Assembly (NCBI RefSeq): GCF_000472925.1
Contig: NZ_AXAS01000017.1
Span: forward strand, 1-64,000
Direction of reading: 5' to 3'
Length of the DNA: 64,000 nucleotides
DNA from: Bradyrhizobium sp. Ec3.3
GTDB taxonomy: Bacteria > Pseudomonadota > Alphaproteobacteria > Rhizobiales > Xanthobacteraceae
The first letter of the stretch is position 1; each line of letters opens with the position of its first letter. Both the position numbers and the translations under genes were made by a program. Shown here one piece after another: positions 53,397-62,971 of the stretch. The notes beneath the pieces are model-generated. The model was not told where the DNA came from. It saw nothing but the letters and a program-made list of their open reading frames with translations, and made no database searches.

Positions 53397-55862
53397 ATGT
53401 TACCTCGTCATGCCCGCTGTGGTGTGAGTGTCGTTGCCGTTCAGGTCGCGCTGCTCGCGTCGACGGGTGGAGCCTCCGCCCAGAGCAGCGAAAGGGCCCT
53501 GCCGCCGGTGACGGTCGATGCGCCAATTGTGGCACCACATAAGCCGCGCAAGCCGGCCGTCCAATCCGCGGCAGCGCGAAACCGGAGCGCGAAACCTGCA
53601 AGCTCCGCGGGAGCGCCTCCTGCGGCCGTCGCCACCAGCGGGCAGGCCGCCGGCACCGCGCGTGCCTCGCTGGAGATCCCGCCGGCAGTGGTGCGTTATC
53701 AACTGCCTCAGCGTTCGTTCAGCATCACCGCCAAGGAGATCGACGAGACGATCAACCTCAGGGATCCCGAGGATGCCGTCAAATACATGCCGAGCCTGTT
53801 CGTGCGGAAACGGCACGACGGCGATAACCAGGCGGTGCTGGCGACTCGAAGCTGGGGGCTGAATTCCAGCGCGCGCACGCTCGTCTACTACGACGAGCTC
53901 CTGATCTCGGCGCTGATCGGCAACAACAACTCGGGCGCCTCGCCGAAGTGGAATCTGATCGTGCCGGAGGCGATCGGCCGGGTCGATTACTTCAACGGTC
54001 CGTTCGCCGCGGCCTATCCGGGCAATTCGATCGGCGGCGTGCTGCTGATGACCTCGAAGATGCCGGACAAGTCGTTTGCGACAGCCAAGGAAACGGTCTC
54101 GGTGATGCCTTGGAGTCAGTACGGCACCAAGAGCACCTACGTCACCAGCCAGACCAGTGCGGCCGCAGGCAACCGCGATGGTGCGCTCTCGTGGCTCATC
54201 AGCGCCAACTATCGCGACGGCTATCAGCAGCCGCTGAGCTACGTGACGAATGGTTCGGTCCCGGCCAAGACGACAGGCACCTTCATCGCACCGAGTCGGA
54301 CCGGCGGGGTGGCTGACGTCGTCGGCGCCGGCGCGGTGGCACACTCGCAGCAGACGTCAGCGAATATCAGGCTGGCTTACGACCTGACCCCGCTGGTGCA
54401 GGCGACCTATTCGTTCGCGGTCTGGAATAATCACCAGACCTCGGAGCCGCAGACCTATCTGCGATCGACCGTGACGGGCCAGCCGACATTTGCAGGTCTC
54501 TCGGGATTTGCTCCCAACAAATTCACCTGGGATGAGCTTCATGTGAGTAACGCGTTCTCACTCCGGAGCGATACCAAGGGCGACTTTGATTTTGATCTTT
54601 CGGCATCGAGCTACAATTACCTCCAGGATATTCTTCTCAATCCGTACACCGTCGTGGCGTCGCCCGGGCTCGGCTACTCGCTGAACGGCAAGGTCACGCG
54701 GATGGACGGTACCAACTGGCAGAACGCCGATGCCAAGGGCGTCTGGCGTCCCGACGGGATTGACGGTTCACATGAGGTCAGCTTCGGCGTTCACGGCGAC
54801 CGCTACAGGCTCGAGAACCCCGTCTACGCCTCCACAGTTTGGTATACGGCTCCTTCGACGGGGAACGGGCTGCTCTACTCAACGGGCGTCGGCGAGACGC
54901 GGACCGAGGCACTCTGGGTTCAGGACGCCTGGAAGATCACGCCGAACGTCAAGCTGACCCTCGGTGGACGATTGGAGACCTGGCAGGCGCTCGACGGCCT
55001 CAACGTCAACACGACGGCGACGGGCGCCGGCGCCATCACCTCGGTGACGACGAGGCATCAGCCCTCGCTCTCGTCGACCAATTTCTCGCCGAAGGCTTCG
55101 CTGTCGTATGATCCCAACAAGGACTGGAACATCACCGCGAATTTCGGCGAGGCATATCGCTACCCGACGGTGACGGAGCTTTATCAGAACATCTCCGTCA
55201 GCAACGTTACTTACCTTGCCAACCCGCGGCTTGCGCCCGAGCAGGATTTCACCGGCGAGCTCAATCTTGAACGACATTGGCAGGACGGCCGGATCAGGTT
55301 CACGGTCTTCCGCGAACGCACGAACGACGCGCTGATCTCGCAGACGACCACCGTGACTGATGTGGCCGGAAACCAGTCGTTCCAGACGGCGGTCAGCAAC
55401 GTCGCCGCCATTCGCATGCGAGGGGTCGAATTGTCGGCCGACAAGGACAATGTCCTGATCAGCGGGCTGCAGCTCTTTGGCAGCGTCACTTACGTCGATT
55501 CCAGGATCATCTCGGATCCGAGCTGGACGGGAACGACCACCGTCGTCGGCAAGCGCGTGCCGTATGTTCCGGACTGGCGCGCGAAAGTCGGCGTCAGCTA
55601 TCGTCCGAACGAGGGCTGGGTCTACACCGTTGCCGCGCGCTACACCGGCAAGCAGTATGCGACCCTCGACAATACCGACGTCGTTCCCCACGTGTACCAG
55701 GCGTTCGATCCGTTCTTCGTCGTCGACATGAAAATCCACTACAATGCTACGAAGAATTTCTCGCTCGATTTCGGCATCGATAATCTCTTCAACTACCAGT
55801 ACTTCCTGTTCCATCCGTTCCCGGGACGTACCTTCGTTCTTGCCGGCAAGTACACGTTCTGA
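53397..55862 (+). CDS. pcuB: TonB-dependent copper receptor
   Basis: An 821-residue outer-membrane receptor. Signal peptide (VQVALLASTGGASAQ), a Pro/Ala-rich linker, plug domain with FSITAKEIDETINLRD and YFNGPFAAAYPGNSIGGVLLM, and a barrel that ends RTFVLAGKYTF. Its plug lacks the usual siderophore-class pattern and has its place between pcuA and pcuC, so a copper chelate is the likely cargo. AGGAA is six bases ahead of the ATG at 53397. Confidence 0.9.
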   Translation: MLPRHARCGVSVVAVQVALLASTGGASAQSSERALPPVTVDAPIVAPHKPRKPAVQSAAARNRSAKPASSAGAPPAAVATSGQAAGTARASLEIPPAVVRYQLPQRSFSITAKEIDETINLRDPEDAVKYMPSLFVRKRHDGDNQAVLATRSWGLNSSARTLVYYDELLISALIGNNNSGASPKWNLIVPEAIGRVDYFNGPFAAAYPGNSIGGVLLMTSKMPDKSFATAKETVSVMPWSQYGTKSTYVTSQTSAAAGNRDGALSWLISANYRDGYQQPLSYVTNGSVPAKTTGTFIAPSRTGGVADVVGAGAVAHSQQTSANIRLAYDLTPLVQATYSFAVWNNHQTSEPQTYLRSTVTGQPTFAGLSGFAPNKFTWDELHVSNAFSLRSDTKGDFDFDLSASSYNYLQDILLNPYTVVASPGLGYSLNGKVTRMDGTNWQNADAKGVWRPDGIDGSHEVSFGVHGDRYRLENPVYASTVWYTAPSTGNGLLYSTGVGETRTEALWVQDAWKITPNVKLTLGGRLETWQALDGLNVNTTATGAGAITSVTTRHQPSLSSTNFSPKASLSYDPNKDWNITANFGEAYRYPTVTELYQNISVSNVTYLANPRLAPEQDFTGELNLERHWQDGRIRFTVFRERTNDALISQTTTVTDVAGNQSFQTAVSNVAAIRMRGVELSADKDNVLISGLQLFGSVTYVDSRIISDPSWTGTTTVVGKRVPYVPDWRAKVGVSYRPNEGWVYTVAARYTGKQYATLDNTDVVPHVYQAFDPFFVVDMKIHYNATKNFSLDFGIDNLFNYQYFLFHPFPGRTFVLAGKYTF

Positions 55863-55903
55863 CGGGTGGGATGGACGCAACGATGAAAAGAAAGGCTAGC
55901 CAC

Positions 55904-56437
55904 ATGAACAAGCTCTCACGCATCCTTGCGCTAGCAGCGCTCTCGGCACTGGCTTTCGTCGCACTCGGCCGCGCCGACGACGTCAAGGCCGGCGATCTCG
56001 TCATCACGCAGGCATGGAGCCGTGCCACGCCCGGCGGCGCAAAGGTCGCCGGCGGCTATCTGACGATCGAGAACAAGGGGAGTGCGCCGGATAAATTGGT
56101 CGGCGTCTCGGCCGAGATCGCCGGCAAGATCGAGGTCCACGAGATGGCGATGGACAACGGCGTGATGAAGATGCGGCCGCTCGATAAGGGCCTCGCGATC
56201 GAACCGGGCAAGACCGTCAAGCTCGCACCGGGCGGCTATCATCTGATGATGCAGGAGCTGAAGGGACCGCTCAAGCAGGGCGACAGGGTCCCGGTCACGC
56301 TTCAGTTTGAGAAGGCCGGCAAGGTGACCATTACGCTCGACGTCCAGGCCGTCGGCGCGCAGGCACCGGGTGGCGGCGAGCATGGCGGACACATGGATAT
56401 GAAAAAAATGCCGGATCATTCGGGAATGAAGATGTGA
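55904..56437 (+). CDS. pcuC: PCuAC copper chaperone with His/Met tail
   Basis: A 177-residue periplasmic protein. A signal peptide (LALAALSALAFVALGRA) precedes the PCuAC fold. The Cu(I) site H79-x10-M90...H113-x-M115 is complete. An extra C-terminal tail, GEHGGHMDMKKMPDHSGMKM, can bind more copper. It delivers Cu to the CuA or CuB centre of cytochrome oxidase. The start is taken at 55904; 55883 or 55871 are possible. Its stop overlaps the next frame. Confidence 0.93.
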   Translation: MNKLSRILALAALSALAFVALGRADDVKAGDLVITQAWSRATPGGAKVAGGYLTIENKGSAPDKLVGVSAEIAGKIEVHEMAMDNGVMKMRPLDKGLAIEPGKTVKLAPGGYHLMMQELKGPLKQGDRVPVTLQFEKAGKVTITLDVQAVGAQAPGGGEHGGHMDMKKMPDHSGMKM

Positions 56438-56469
56438 TGAGCTTGATCTGCTCTTTCGGGAGACCGAAC

Positions 56470-56991
56470 ATGAACATGTCAATGCGATCCTGCCTGATCC
56501 TGATTGCCGCGCTGGCCGTATCGCCGGCGGCAGCGCATGTCTCGCTGGAGACCAAGCAGGCAACAGTCGGCGCCTCCTACAAAGCCGTGTTCACCGTGCC
56601 GCATGGCTGCGCCGGCTCACCGACAGTGAAGATTCGCGTGCAGATCCCCGAAGGCGTCATCGCCGTGAAGCCGATGCCGAAGTCCGGCTGGAGCGTCGAC
56701 GTCGTCGAGGGCAAATACACTGGCGAATACGATTACCATGGCAACAAGGTCTCGTCCGGGCCGAAGGAAGTGGTGTGGTCGGGCGGCAAGCTGCCGGATC
56801 ACAACTATGATGAGTTCGTGATCAGCACGTTTCTCACCGACAGCCTGAAGCCGAACACCACGCTGTATTTCCCGGTCGTGCAGGAATGCGAGAAGGGCGT
56901 CAGCCGCTGGATCGAGATCCCTGAGGGGGCGGCCCCTTCGCATGAGGGCAAATCGCCCGCGCCCGGCGTGAAGCTGCTGCCAAAGTCCTGA
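56470..56991 (+). CDS. pcuD: YcnI-like periplasmic copper protein
   Basis: A 173-residue DUF1775 protein. After the signal peptide (AALAVSPAAA) the mature chain starts with His23 (HVSLETKQ), which binds Cu(II) in a mono-histidine site together with a nearby Glu and a Trp (SGWSVDVVEG). GGGAG precedes the ATG at 56470; an upstream ATG at 56434 would overlap pcuC but have no signal. It is thought to act with the YcnJ-like protein. Confidence 0.9.
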   Translation: MNMSMRSCLILIAALAVSPAAAHVSLETKQATVGASYKAVFTVPHGCAGSPTVKIRVQIPEGVIAVKPMPKSGWSVDVVEGKYTGEYDYHGNKVSSGPKEVVWSGGKLPDHNYDEFVISTFLTDSLKPNTTLYFPVVQECEKGVSRWIEIPEGAAPSHEGKSPAPGVKLLPKS

Positions 56992-58553
56992 TGCGTGTCC
57001 TCGCCGCGCTTGCGACGCTGCTGCTCTGCATCGGCTTTGCGACCGGTGCGTGGGCGCATGCGGCGCTGGTCTCGGTCGAGCCGGCCAACGGCAGCATAGT
57101 TGCGAGCGCGCCGAAGCGTGTCGAGCTGCGCTTCAATGAGGCGGTGACGCCCGGCGCAATCCGGCTGATCGACGGGACCGGAAAGGTGCGCGAGGAGGCG
57201 CGTGTCAGCCCATCCGGCGAGACCATTTCGATCGGAATGCCACAGGACCTGCCGCAGGGCACGGTAGTCGTCAGCTATCGCGTGATCTCGCAGGATGGCC
57301 ATCCCGTGGCGGGATCGGTCATCTTCTCGATCGGCGCGCCGTCCGCGACGCAAGTTCCCGCGGGTGTGGATAGCGGTGTGAACGCGCTGATCTGGCTGAC
57401 CCGGATAGGGCTCTATCTCGGGCTCTTCGCGGGCGTCGGCGGCGTGTTCTTTGCGATCTGGATCGCGCGATCGACGAATGGAATGGTTTTGCCGCGCACG
57501 GCGCTTGTCGTGGGCATGCTGAGTGCGATTGCCTCGCTTCCCCTGTTGGGGCTCGATCTCCTCGGTCTGTCGCTTACCGCACTTCTGACATCAGCGCCCT
57601 GGACGATTGCATTCACGACGAGTGCCGGTCTTGCGCTTCTGGTCGCGATCGCCGCCATGCTGGTCGCCGGCATCGCGCTGCGCGGAGGGCAGGGCGCGCG
57701 CATTCTCTCGGCCATCGCACTCGCCGGCGTCGGCCTGTCGCTCGCCGGTACCGGCCACGCCGCGACTGCGCCGCCGGAGGCGCTGACGCGGCCGGCGGTC
57801 TTCCTCCACGGCCTCGGCATCGCATTCTGGACCGGCGCGCTGGCGCCGCTGGCCGTTTTGGTGTCGAGGCCTACCTCCGCCACACTGCCGATCCTGAACC
57901 GGTTCTCCCGCATTGCGCTGCCGGTCGTCGCCATCCTGGCGCTGACGGGACTGACACTGGCGATCATTCAGCTCGAGAGCTTTGCTGCGCTGGTCGAGAC
58001 CGGATACGGCATCATCCTATCGATCAAGCTCGCGCTCGTCGCCGCGTTGCTGGCGCTCGCCGCACTGAACCGCTTTCGCCTCACGCCGGCGCTTGCCAAG
58101 AACCTCAAGGCAGCCTCCGCTCTCAGGCGCTCGATCCTTGCTGAATGCGTGCTTGCGCTTGCCGTCTTCGCCGTCGTCGCCGGTTGGCGCTTCACGCCGC
58201 CGCCGCGCACCATCGTCCCGGAGACGCCGCTTGCGGTCCATATCCACGGTGAGAAGGCGATGTTCCAGGTCCTGGTGTCGCCCGGCAAGGCCGGCACCGA
58301 CGACTTCGTCCTCCAGCTCATGACAGGCGAGGCGGCGCCGCTTTCCGCCAAGGAGGCGACGCTGACCCTGAGCCTGCCTGAGCGCGGCATCGAGCCGATC
58401 GAATATGACGCCGAGATCGGCACTGACGGCTACTGGCACGTGCGCAACGTCGAGCTGCCGTACCCCGGCCGCTGGCATCTGCGTATCGACGCGCTGGTGA
58501 CCGATTTCGAGAAGGTCACACTCGAGGACGACCTCGACGTCGCGCCGCGCTGA
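56991..58553 (+). CDS. pcuE: CopC-CopD fusion, YcnJ-like copper importer
   Basis: A 520-residue inner-membrane protein. Signal peptide, then a CopC domain (mature His23 in HAALVSVEP, later ISQDGHPVAG), eight membrane segments of CopD type with GHAATAPPEAL and AVFLHGLGIAFWTGALAP, and a C-terminal soluble domain (HIHGEKAMFQVLVSP). It should receive copper from the periplasm and import it. The ATG overlaps the pcuD stop (TGATG). Confidence 0.92.
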   Translation: MRVLAALATLLLCIGFATGAWAHAALVSVEPANGSIVASAPKRVELRFNEAVTPGAIRLIDGTGKVREEARVSPSGETISIGMPQDLPQGTVVVSYRVISQDGHPVAGSVIFSIGAPSATQVPAGVDSGVNALIWLTRIGLYLGLFAGVGGVFFAIWIARSTNGMVLPRTALVVGMLSAIASLPLLGLDLLGLSLTALLTSAPWTIAFTTSAGLALLVAIAAMLVAGIALRGGQGARILSAIALAGVGLSLAGTGHAATAPPEALTRPAVFLHGLGIAFWTGALAPLAVLVSRPTSATLPILNRFSRIALPVVAILALTGLTLAIIQLESFAALVETGYGIILSIKLALVAALLALAALNRFRLTPALAKNLKAASALRRSILAECVLALAVFAVVAGWRFTPPPRTIVPETPLAVHIHGEKAMFQVLVSPGKAGTDDFVLQLMTGEAAPLSAKEATLTLSLPERGIEPIEYDAEIGTDGYWHVRNVELPYPGRWHLRIDALVTDFEKVTLEDDLDVAPR

Positions 58554-58636
58554 AGACCTCGCCTCCGGGTTCCGAAAGCGGCCCCCTGCGTGTTCAAGCG
58601 GCACTTCAAGAAAACAGAAAAATGACAGGAATTTCG

Positions 58637-58653
58637 CCGCGTTAGCGGGTTTT
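58637..58653 (+). terminator. Weak terminator after pcuE
   Basis: CCGC-GTTA-GCGG followed by GTTTTC forms a four-pair stem and tetraloop with a short T-tract, 84 bases after the copper operon's end. Its stem is short, so read-through is likely. Confidence 0.3.
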
Positions 58654-58728
58654 CTTCGAACCCGGTCTTGTGTTTTCGCTCCCAATCCGGTTTCACTGCA
58701 ACCCCTCACTGATTCTTCGAGTGTATCC

Positions 58729-60048
58729 ATGCGGTTGTCCCGGTTCTTTCTGCCCATCCTGAAAGAAAATCCGAAAGAGGCGGAGATCGTCTCGCATCGC
58801 CTGATGCTGCGCGCAGGCATGATCCGGCAGGAGGCTGCCGGCATCTATGCCTGGCTGCCGCTCGGCTTCCGTGTGCTGAAGAAGATCGAGCAGATCGTGC
58901 GCGAGGAGCAGGATCGCTCCGGAGCGATCGAGGTGCTGATGCCGACCTTGCAGCTCGCCGATCTCTGGCGCGAGAGCGGCCGCTACGATGCCTATGGTCC
59001 GGAGATGCTGCGCATCGCCGACCGCCACAAGCGCGAGCTCCTGTACGGGCCGACCAACGAGGAAATGATCACCGAGATCTTCCGCGCCTACGTCAAGTCC
59101 TACAAGAACTTGCCGCTCAATCTCTATCATATTCAATGGAAATTCCGCGACGAGCAGCGTCCGCGCTTCGGCGTGATGCGCGGCCGTGAATTCCTGATGA
59201 AGGATGCCTACTCCTTCGACCTCAACGAGGCGGCCGCGCGCGTCGCCTACAACAAGATGTTCGTCGCCTATTTGCGCACCTTCGCGCGGATGGGGCTGAA
59301 GGCGATCCCGATGCGTGCCGAGACCGGCCCGATCGGCGGCGATCTCAGCCACGAGTTCATCGTGCTCGCCGAGACCGGCGAGTCCGGCGTCTTCATCAAT
59401 CGCGACGTGCTCGATCTGCCAGTGCCGGGCGAGGACGTCGACTACGAGAGTGATCTCACGTCGATCATCAAGCAGTGGACCTCGGTCTATGCCGCGACCG
59501 AAGACGTGCACGACGCCGCGCGCTTCGAGCAGGAGGTGCCCGAAGCCAAGCGGCTCAACACCCGCGGCATCGAGGTCGGCCAGATCTTCTATTTCGGCAC
59601 CAAATATTCCGAGCCGATGAAGGCGACGGTGGCGGGTCCCGATGGCGTCGACGTGCCGATCCACGGCGGCTCCTACGGCGTCGGCGTCTCGCGCCTCGTC
59701 GGCGCCATCATCGAGGCCTGCCATGACGAGGCCGGCATCAAATGGCCCGAGGCGGTGGCGCCGTTCCGCGCCGTCGTGCTCAATCTCAAGCAGGGCGATG
59801 CCGCCGTCGATGCGGCCTGCGAAAAGCTCTATGCCGAGCTCCAGGCCAAGGGCGTCGACGTGCTCTATGACGACACCGACCAGCGCGCCGGCGCCAAATT
59901 CGCTGCCGCCGACCTGATCGGCATCCCCTGGCAGATCATGATCGGGCCCAAGGGCCTCGCCGACGGCAAGGTCGAGATCAAGCGGCGCGCCGACGGCTCG
60001 CGCGAGACCATGTCGCCGGCCGACGCGGTCGCACGCCTGACCGGCTGA
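58729..60048 (+). CDS. proS: Prolyl-tRNA synthetase, short form without editing domain
   Basis: A 439-residue class II synthetase. Motifs are RLMLRAGMIRQEAAGIYAWLPLG, TNEEMITEIFRAY and QIQWKFRDEQRPRFGVMRGREFLMKDAYSF-type YHIQWKFRDEQRPRFGVMR, with GGSYGVGVSRLVGA in motif 3 and an anticodon-binding domain at the end. The ~180-residue editing insertion of the E. coli enzyme is missing, as in other alphaproteobacteria. It begins the unit proS-lolC-lolD. Confidence 0.95.
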   Translation: MRLSRFFLPILKENPKEAEIVSHRLMLRAGMIRQEAAGIYAWLPLGFRVLKKIEQIVREEQDRSGAIEVLMPTLQLADLWRESGRYDAYGPEMLRIADRHKRELLYGPTNEEMITEIFRAYVKSYKNLPLNLYHIQWKFRDEQRPRFGVMRGREFLMKDAYSFDLNEAAARVAYNKMFVAYLRTFARMGLKAIPMRAETGPIGGDLSHEFIVLAETGESGVFINRDVLDLPVPGEDVDYESDLTSIIKQWTSVYAATEDVHDAARFEQEVPEAKRLNTRGIEVGQIFYFGTKYSEPMKATVAGPDGVDVPIHGGSYGVGVSRLVGAIIEACHDEAGIKWPEAVAPFRAVVLNLKQGDAAVDAACEKLYAELQAKGVDVLYDDTDQRAGAKFAAADLIGIPWQIMIGPKGLADGKVEIKRRADGSRETMSPADAVARLTG

Positions 60049-60122
60049 ATATTATCCACCGCGCCATTTGCGGGGCAGGCAATCCGGCCACAATTGACCC
60101 CGAATCATGGGATTATCGAGCG

Positions 60123-61403
60123 ATGGATGAGACCATGACCGAGCCTGTGCAAACCGCGCCCTTCGCGCCGTTCGAATGGATGTTGTCGGCGCGCTACCTG
60201 CGGGCGCGCCGCAAGGAAGGATTCATCTCGGTCATCGCCGGATTCTCCTTCCTCGGCATCATGCTCGGCGTGGCTACGCTGATCATCGTCATGGCCGTCA
60301 TGAACGGCTTCCGCAAGGAACTGCTCGACAAGATCCTCGGCCTCAACGGCCACATCCTGGTGCAGCCGCTGGAATCGCCGCTGACCGACTGGAAGGACGT
60401 CGCCGAGCGCATCAGCCAGGTCGACGGCGTGCGGCTTGCGGCACCCGTGGTCGACGGCCAGGCGCTGGCCTCATCGCCGTTCAATGCCTCCGGCGTGCTG
60501 GTGCGCGGCATCCGTGCCGATGACCTGAACAACCTCACCTCGATCGCCAAGAACATCAAGCAGGGCTCGATCGAGAATTTCGACGAAGGGCAGGGTGTGG
60601 CGATCGGCCGTCGGCTCGCCGACCAGTTGTCGCTGCATGCCGGGGACAGCGTCACGCTGGTCGCGCCGAAAGGCGCAGTCACGCCGATGGGCACGACACC
60701 GCGGATCAAGCCGTACAAGATCGTGGCGGTGTTCGAGATCGGCATGTCCGAATATGACGCCGGCTTCGTCTTCATGCCGCTGCCCGAGGCGCAGGCCTAT
60801 TTCAACCGCAACAACGACGTCACCGCGATCGAGGTGTTCACCACCAATCCCGATCGCATCGACGCATTTCGCAAGTCGGTGACTGAAGCTGCCGGCCGTC
60901 CGGTGTTCCTGGTCGACTGGCGGCAGCGCAACTCGACCTTCTTCAACGCGCTTCAGGTCGAGCGCAACGTGATGTTCCTGATCCTCACCATGATCGTGCT
61001 GGTGGCCGCGCTCAACATCGTGTCCGGCCTGATCATGCTGGTGAAGGACAAGGGCAGCGACATCGCGATCCTGCGCACCATGGGCGCCTCGCAAGGCTCG
61101 ATCATGCGGATCTTCCTGATCACGGGCGCCTCGATCGGCGTGGTCGGCACGCTCGTCGGCTTCTTCGTCGGGCTCGTCATCTGCCTCAATATCGAATCGA
61201 TCCGGCAGTTCCTGTCCTGGCTCACCAGCACGGAACTGTTCTCGCCGGAGCTCTATTTCCTGTCCCGCCTGCCTGCCGAGATCGATGTCGGCGAGACCAC
61301 GGCGGTGGTCATCATGGCGCTGACGCTGTCGTTCCTTGCGACGCTCTACCCGTCCTGGCGCGCCGCGCGTCTCGATCCCGTCGAAGCGCTCCGGTACGAG
61401 TGA
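60123..61403 (+). CDS. lolC: Lipoprotein-releasing ABC transporter membrane protein
   Basis: A 426-residue FtsX-type permease of the LolC/E family. An N-terminal FEWMLSARYLRARRKEGFISVIAGFSFLGI, a large periplasmic domain (~residues 50-270), then three segments with IVSGLIMLVKDKGSDIAILRTMGAS and a C-terminal ARLDPVEALRYE. It releases lipoproteins from the inner membrane to LolA, powered by LolD. The likely start is 60123; 60135 is also possible. Confidence 0.93.
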   Translation: MDETMTEPVQTAPFAPFEWMLSARYLRARRKEGFISVIAGFSFLGIMLGVATLIIVMAVMNGFRKELLDKILGLNGHILVQPLESPLTDWKDVAERISQVDGVRLAAPVVDGQALASSPFNASGVLVRGIRADDLNNLTSIAKNIKQGSIENFDEGQGVAIGRRLADQLSLHAGDSVTLVAPKGAVTPMGTTPRIKPYKIVAVFEIGMSEYDAGFVFMPLPEAQAYFNRNNDVTAIEVFTTNPDRIDAFRKSVTEAAGRPVFLVDWRQRNSTFFNALQVERNVMFLILTMIVLVAALNIVSGLIMLVKDKGSDIAILRTMGASQGSIMRIFLITGASIGVVGTLVGFFVGLVICLNIESIRQFLSWLTSTELFSPELYFLSRLPAEIDVGETTAVVIMALTLSFLATLYPSWRAARLDPVEALRYE

Positions 61404-61410
61404 GGGGCTG

Positions 61411-62109
61411 ATGGAGCAGGGGGCGGAAGATGTACCGGTCATTTATCTCCACGAGATAAAGCGGCAGTACGTGCAGGGCGAGAACGTGCTGACCATCCTG
61501 GACGGCGCCAAGCTCGCGCTGTGGGCCGGACAGTCGGTGGCGCTGGTGGCGCCATCAGGTTCGGGCAAGTCGACGCTGCTGCATATCGCTGGCCTCCTCG
61601 AGGCGCCCGATTCCGGCGAGGTCTATGTCGGGGGCTCCCCGACCTCGCAACTGCCCGACATCGAGCGCACGCAGCTCCGCCGCACCGAGATCGGCTTCGT
61701 CTACCAGTCGCACCGGCTGCTGCCGGAGTTCTCGGCACTGGAGAACGTCATGCTGCCGCAGATGATCCGCGGCCTGAAGCGGTCCGAGAGCGTGAAGCGC
61801 GCCAAGGAGATTCTGGGCTATCTCGGCCTCGGCGACCGCATCACCCATCGCCCGGCCGAGCTGTCGGGCGGCGAGCAGCAGCGCGTCGCGATCGCCCGTG
61901 CGGTCGCCAACGCGCCGCGTGTTCTGTTTGCGGACGAGCCGACCGGCAACCTCGATCCCGGCACCGCCGAGCACGTGTTCCAGGCCCTGATGCAGCTCGT
62001 CAAGGCGACCCATGTCTCGATGTTGATCGCGACCCACAACATGGAGCTCGCCGGCCGCATGGACCGGCGGGTGTCGCTTTCCAACGGCCAGGTGGTCGAG
62101 CTCGACTAA
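61411..62109 (+). CDS. lolD: Lipoprotein-releasing ABC transporter ATPase
   Basis: A 232-residue ATPase. Walker A is APSGSGKST, signature LSGGEQQRV, Walker B VLFADEPTGNLD, and the LolD-type QSHRLLPEFSALENVMLP. It starts seven bases after lolC. Length is normal. Confidence 0.95.
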   Translation: MEQGAEDVPVIYLHEIKRQYVQGENVLTILDGAKLALWAGQSVALVAPSGSGKSTLLHIAGLLEAPDSGEVYVGGSPTSQLPDIERTQLRRTEIGFVYQSHRLLPEFSALENVMLPQMIRGLKRSESVKRAKEILGYLGLGDRITHRPAELSGGEQQRVAIARAVANAPRVLFADEPTGNLDPGTAEHVFQALMQLVKATHVSMLIATHNMELAGRMDRRVSLSNGQVVELD

Positions 62110-62114
62110 AAACC

Positions 62115-62139
62115 TCGAAAACAACCCCATGCAAAGTAG
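62115..62139. repeat. 25-base dispersed repeat, copy 2
   Basis: Exact reverse complement of 45461-45485, starting five bases past the lolD stop. The surrounding bases on each side do not match beyond a few positions. Confidence 0.8.
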
Positions 62140-62311
62140 CCGGTGACCGCCGGCGCCTTGCTGATTTTGCGAAATCGGTTGACGCGTCGGGCAATCAGCG
62201 CGATAAATCCATCATCGCGGTCGCTGTTCAACGCCGATCACATTGATAAGGGCGAGCGCCTGATGGCTCATCGGCGCACGGGCGGCGGGACCGGCACAAC
62301 GGCGGCCTGTG

Positions 62312-62683
62312 CTACTGCTTGTTTCGATTCTTGCTGGCGCCTCTGAGCGGCGGTGCGGGTGACAACGCACTTGCCGAGTCCGTCATCTGAATGCAAGTGA
62401 GCAGATCGACATAGCTTTGCATTCCACCCGAACTGGCCTCGCCCTCGCAAGCATCGCGGACAGTGGCTCTCGTCGTCGACCATACTGTGCCGAGCTGCTG
62501 CTGCGCTGCGGTTTCGTCGCGCATGCAGTCGGCAACACTCTGCGCCAGCGCCAACCCCATGGCCTTGTCCGTTTCGGACGTCGCCTTGCAGAGCGCCTCG
62601 ACCTTCAATTCGGGAACACGATCGGAGATTGGTATGGGCGCGGTGCTCGCGAGCAGCGCAAGCGACAACAGGGCGGTCTTCAT
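62312..62683 (-). CDS. Small secreted protein, unknown
   Basis: A 123-residue protein. Signal peptide MKTALLSLALLASTAPI, then a mature part with four Cys residues (ALCKAT, VADCMRD, RDACEGE, LLTCIQM) that could form two disulfides. GGAG is six bases ahead of the ATG. No related genes are adjacent, and I do not recognise the family. Confidence 0.75.
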   Translation of the reverse strand: MKTALLSLALLASTAPIPISDRVPELKVEALCKATSETDKAMGLALAQSVADCMRDETAAQQQLGTVWSTTRATVRDACEGEASSGGMQSYVDLLTCIQMTDSASALSPAPPLRGASKNRNKQ

Positions 62684-62764
62684 CTGAAGCTCCTTATTAT
62701 CTCACCGGTCACATCGACGGAGTGCGCCTGTACTTCCTGCAATTGGGCAGGCTGCGCGGGTGCA

Positions 62765-62971
62765 CTATGCCAACGCTTGCTCCCCGAAGTTATGGTCAGG
62801 CAGCGTGTGAGGAAGGATTGCGCCGGGCTCTTCGCTTTCGCCACCTTTTGCTCGAAAGTCGCGCACAGGCAGGATTGCGAAGTATTGTCTCAATAGCCGG
62901 TCGAAAGCAGATTGGGATTCAAGACCAGGTGTCTCGCAGAGATCCTGAACAATCTCACATCGTTGCGTCAT
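62765..62971 (-). CDS. Small protein with strong ribosome binding site, unknown
   Basis: A 68-residue protein (MTQRCEIVQDLCETPGLES at the start). AGAGGAGG lies six bases ahead of the ATG at 62971, which is the main reason for calling it. It has two Cys residues near the N-terminus, no membrane segment, and no recognised domain. A longer frame to 63151 in phase lacks such a site. Confidence 0.5.
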   Translation of the reverse strand: MTQRCEIVQDLCETPGLESQSAFDRLLRQYFAILPVRDFRAKGGESEEPGAILPHTLPDHNFGEQALA

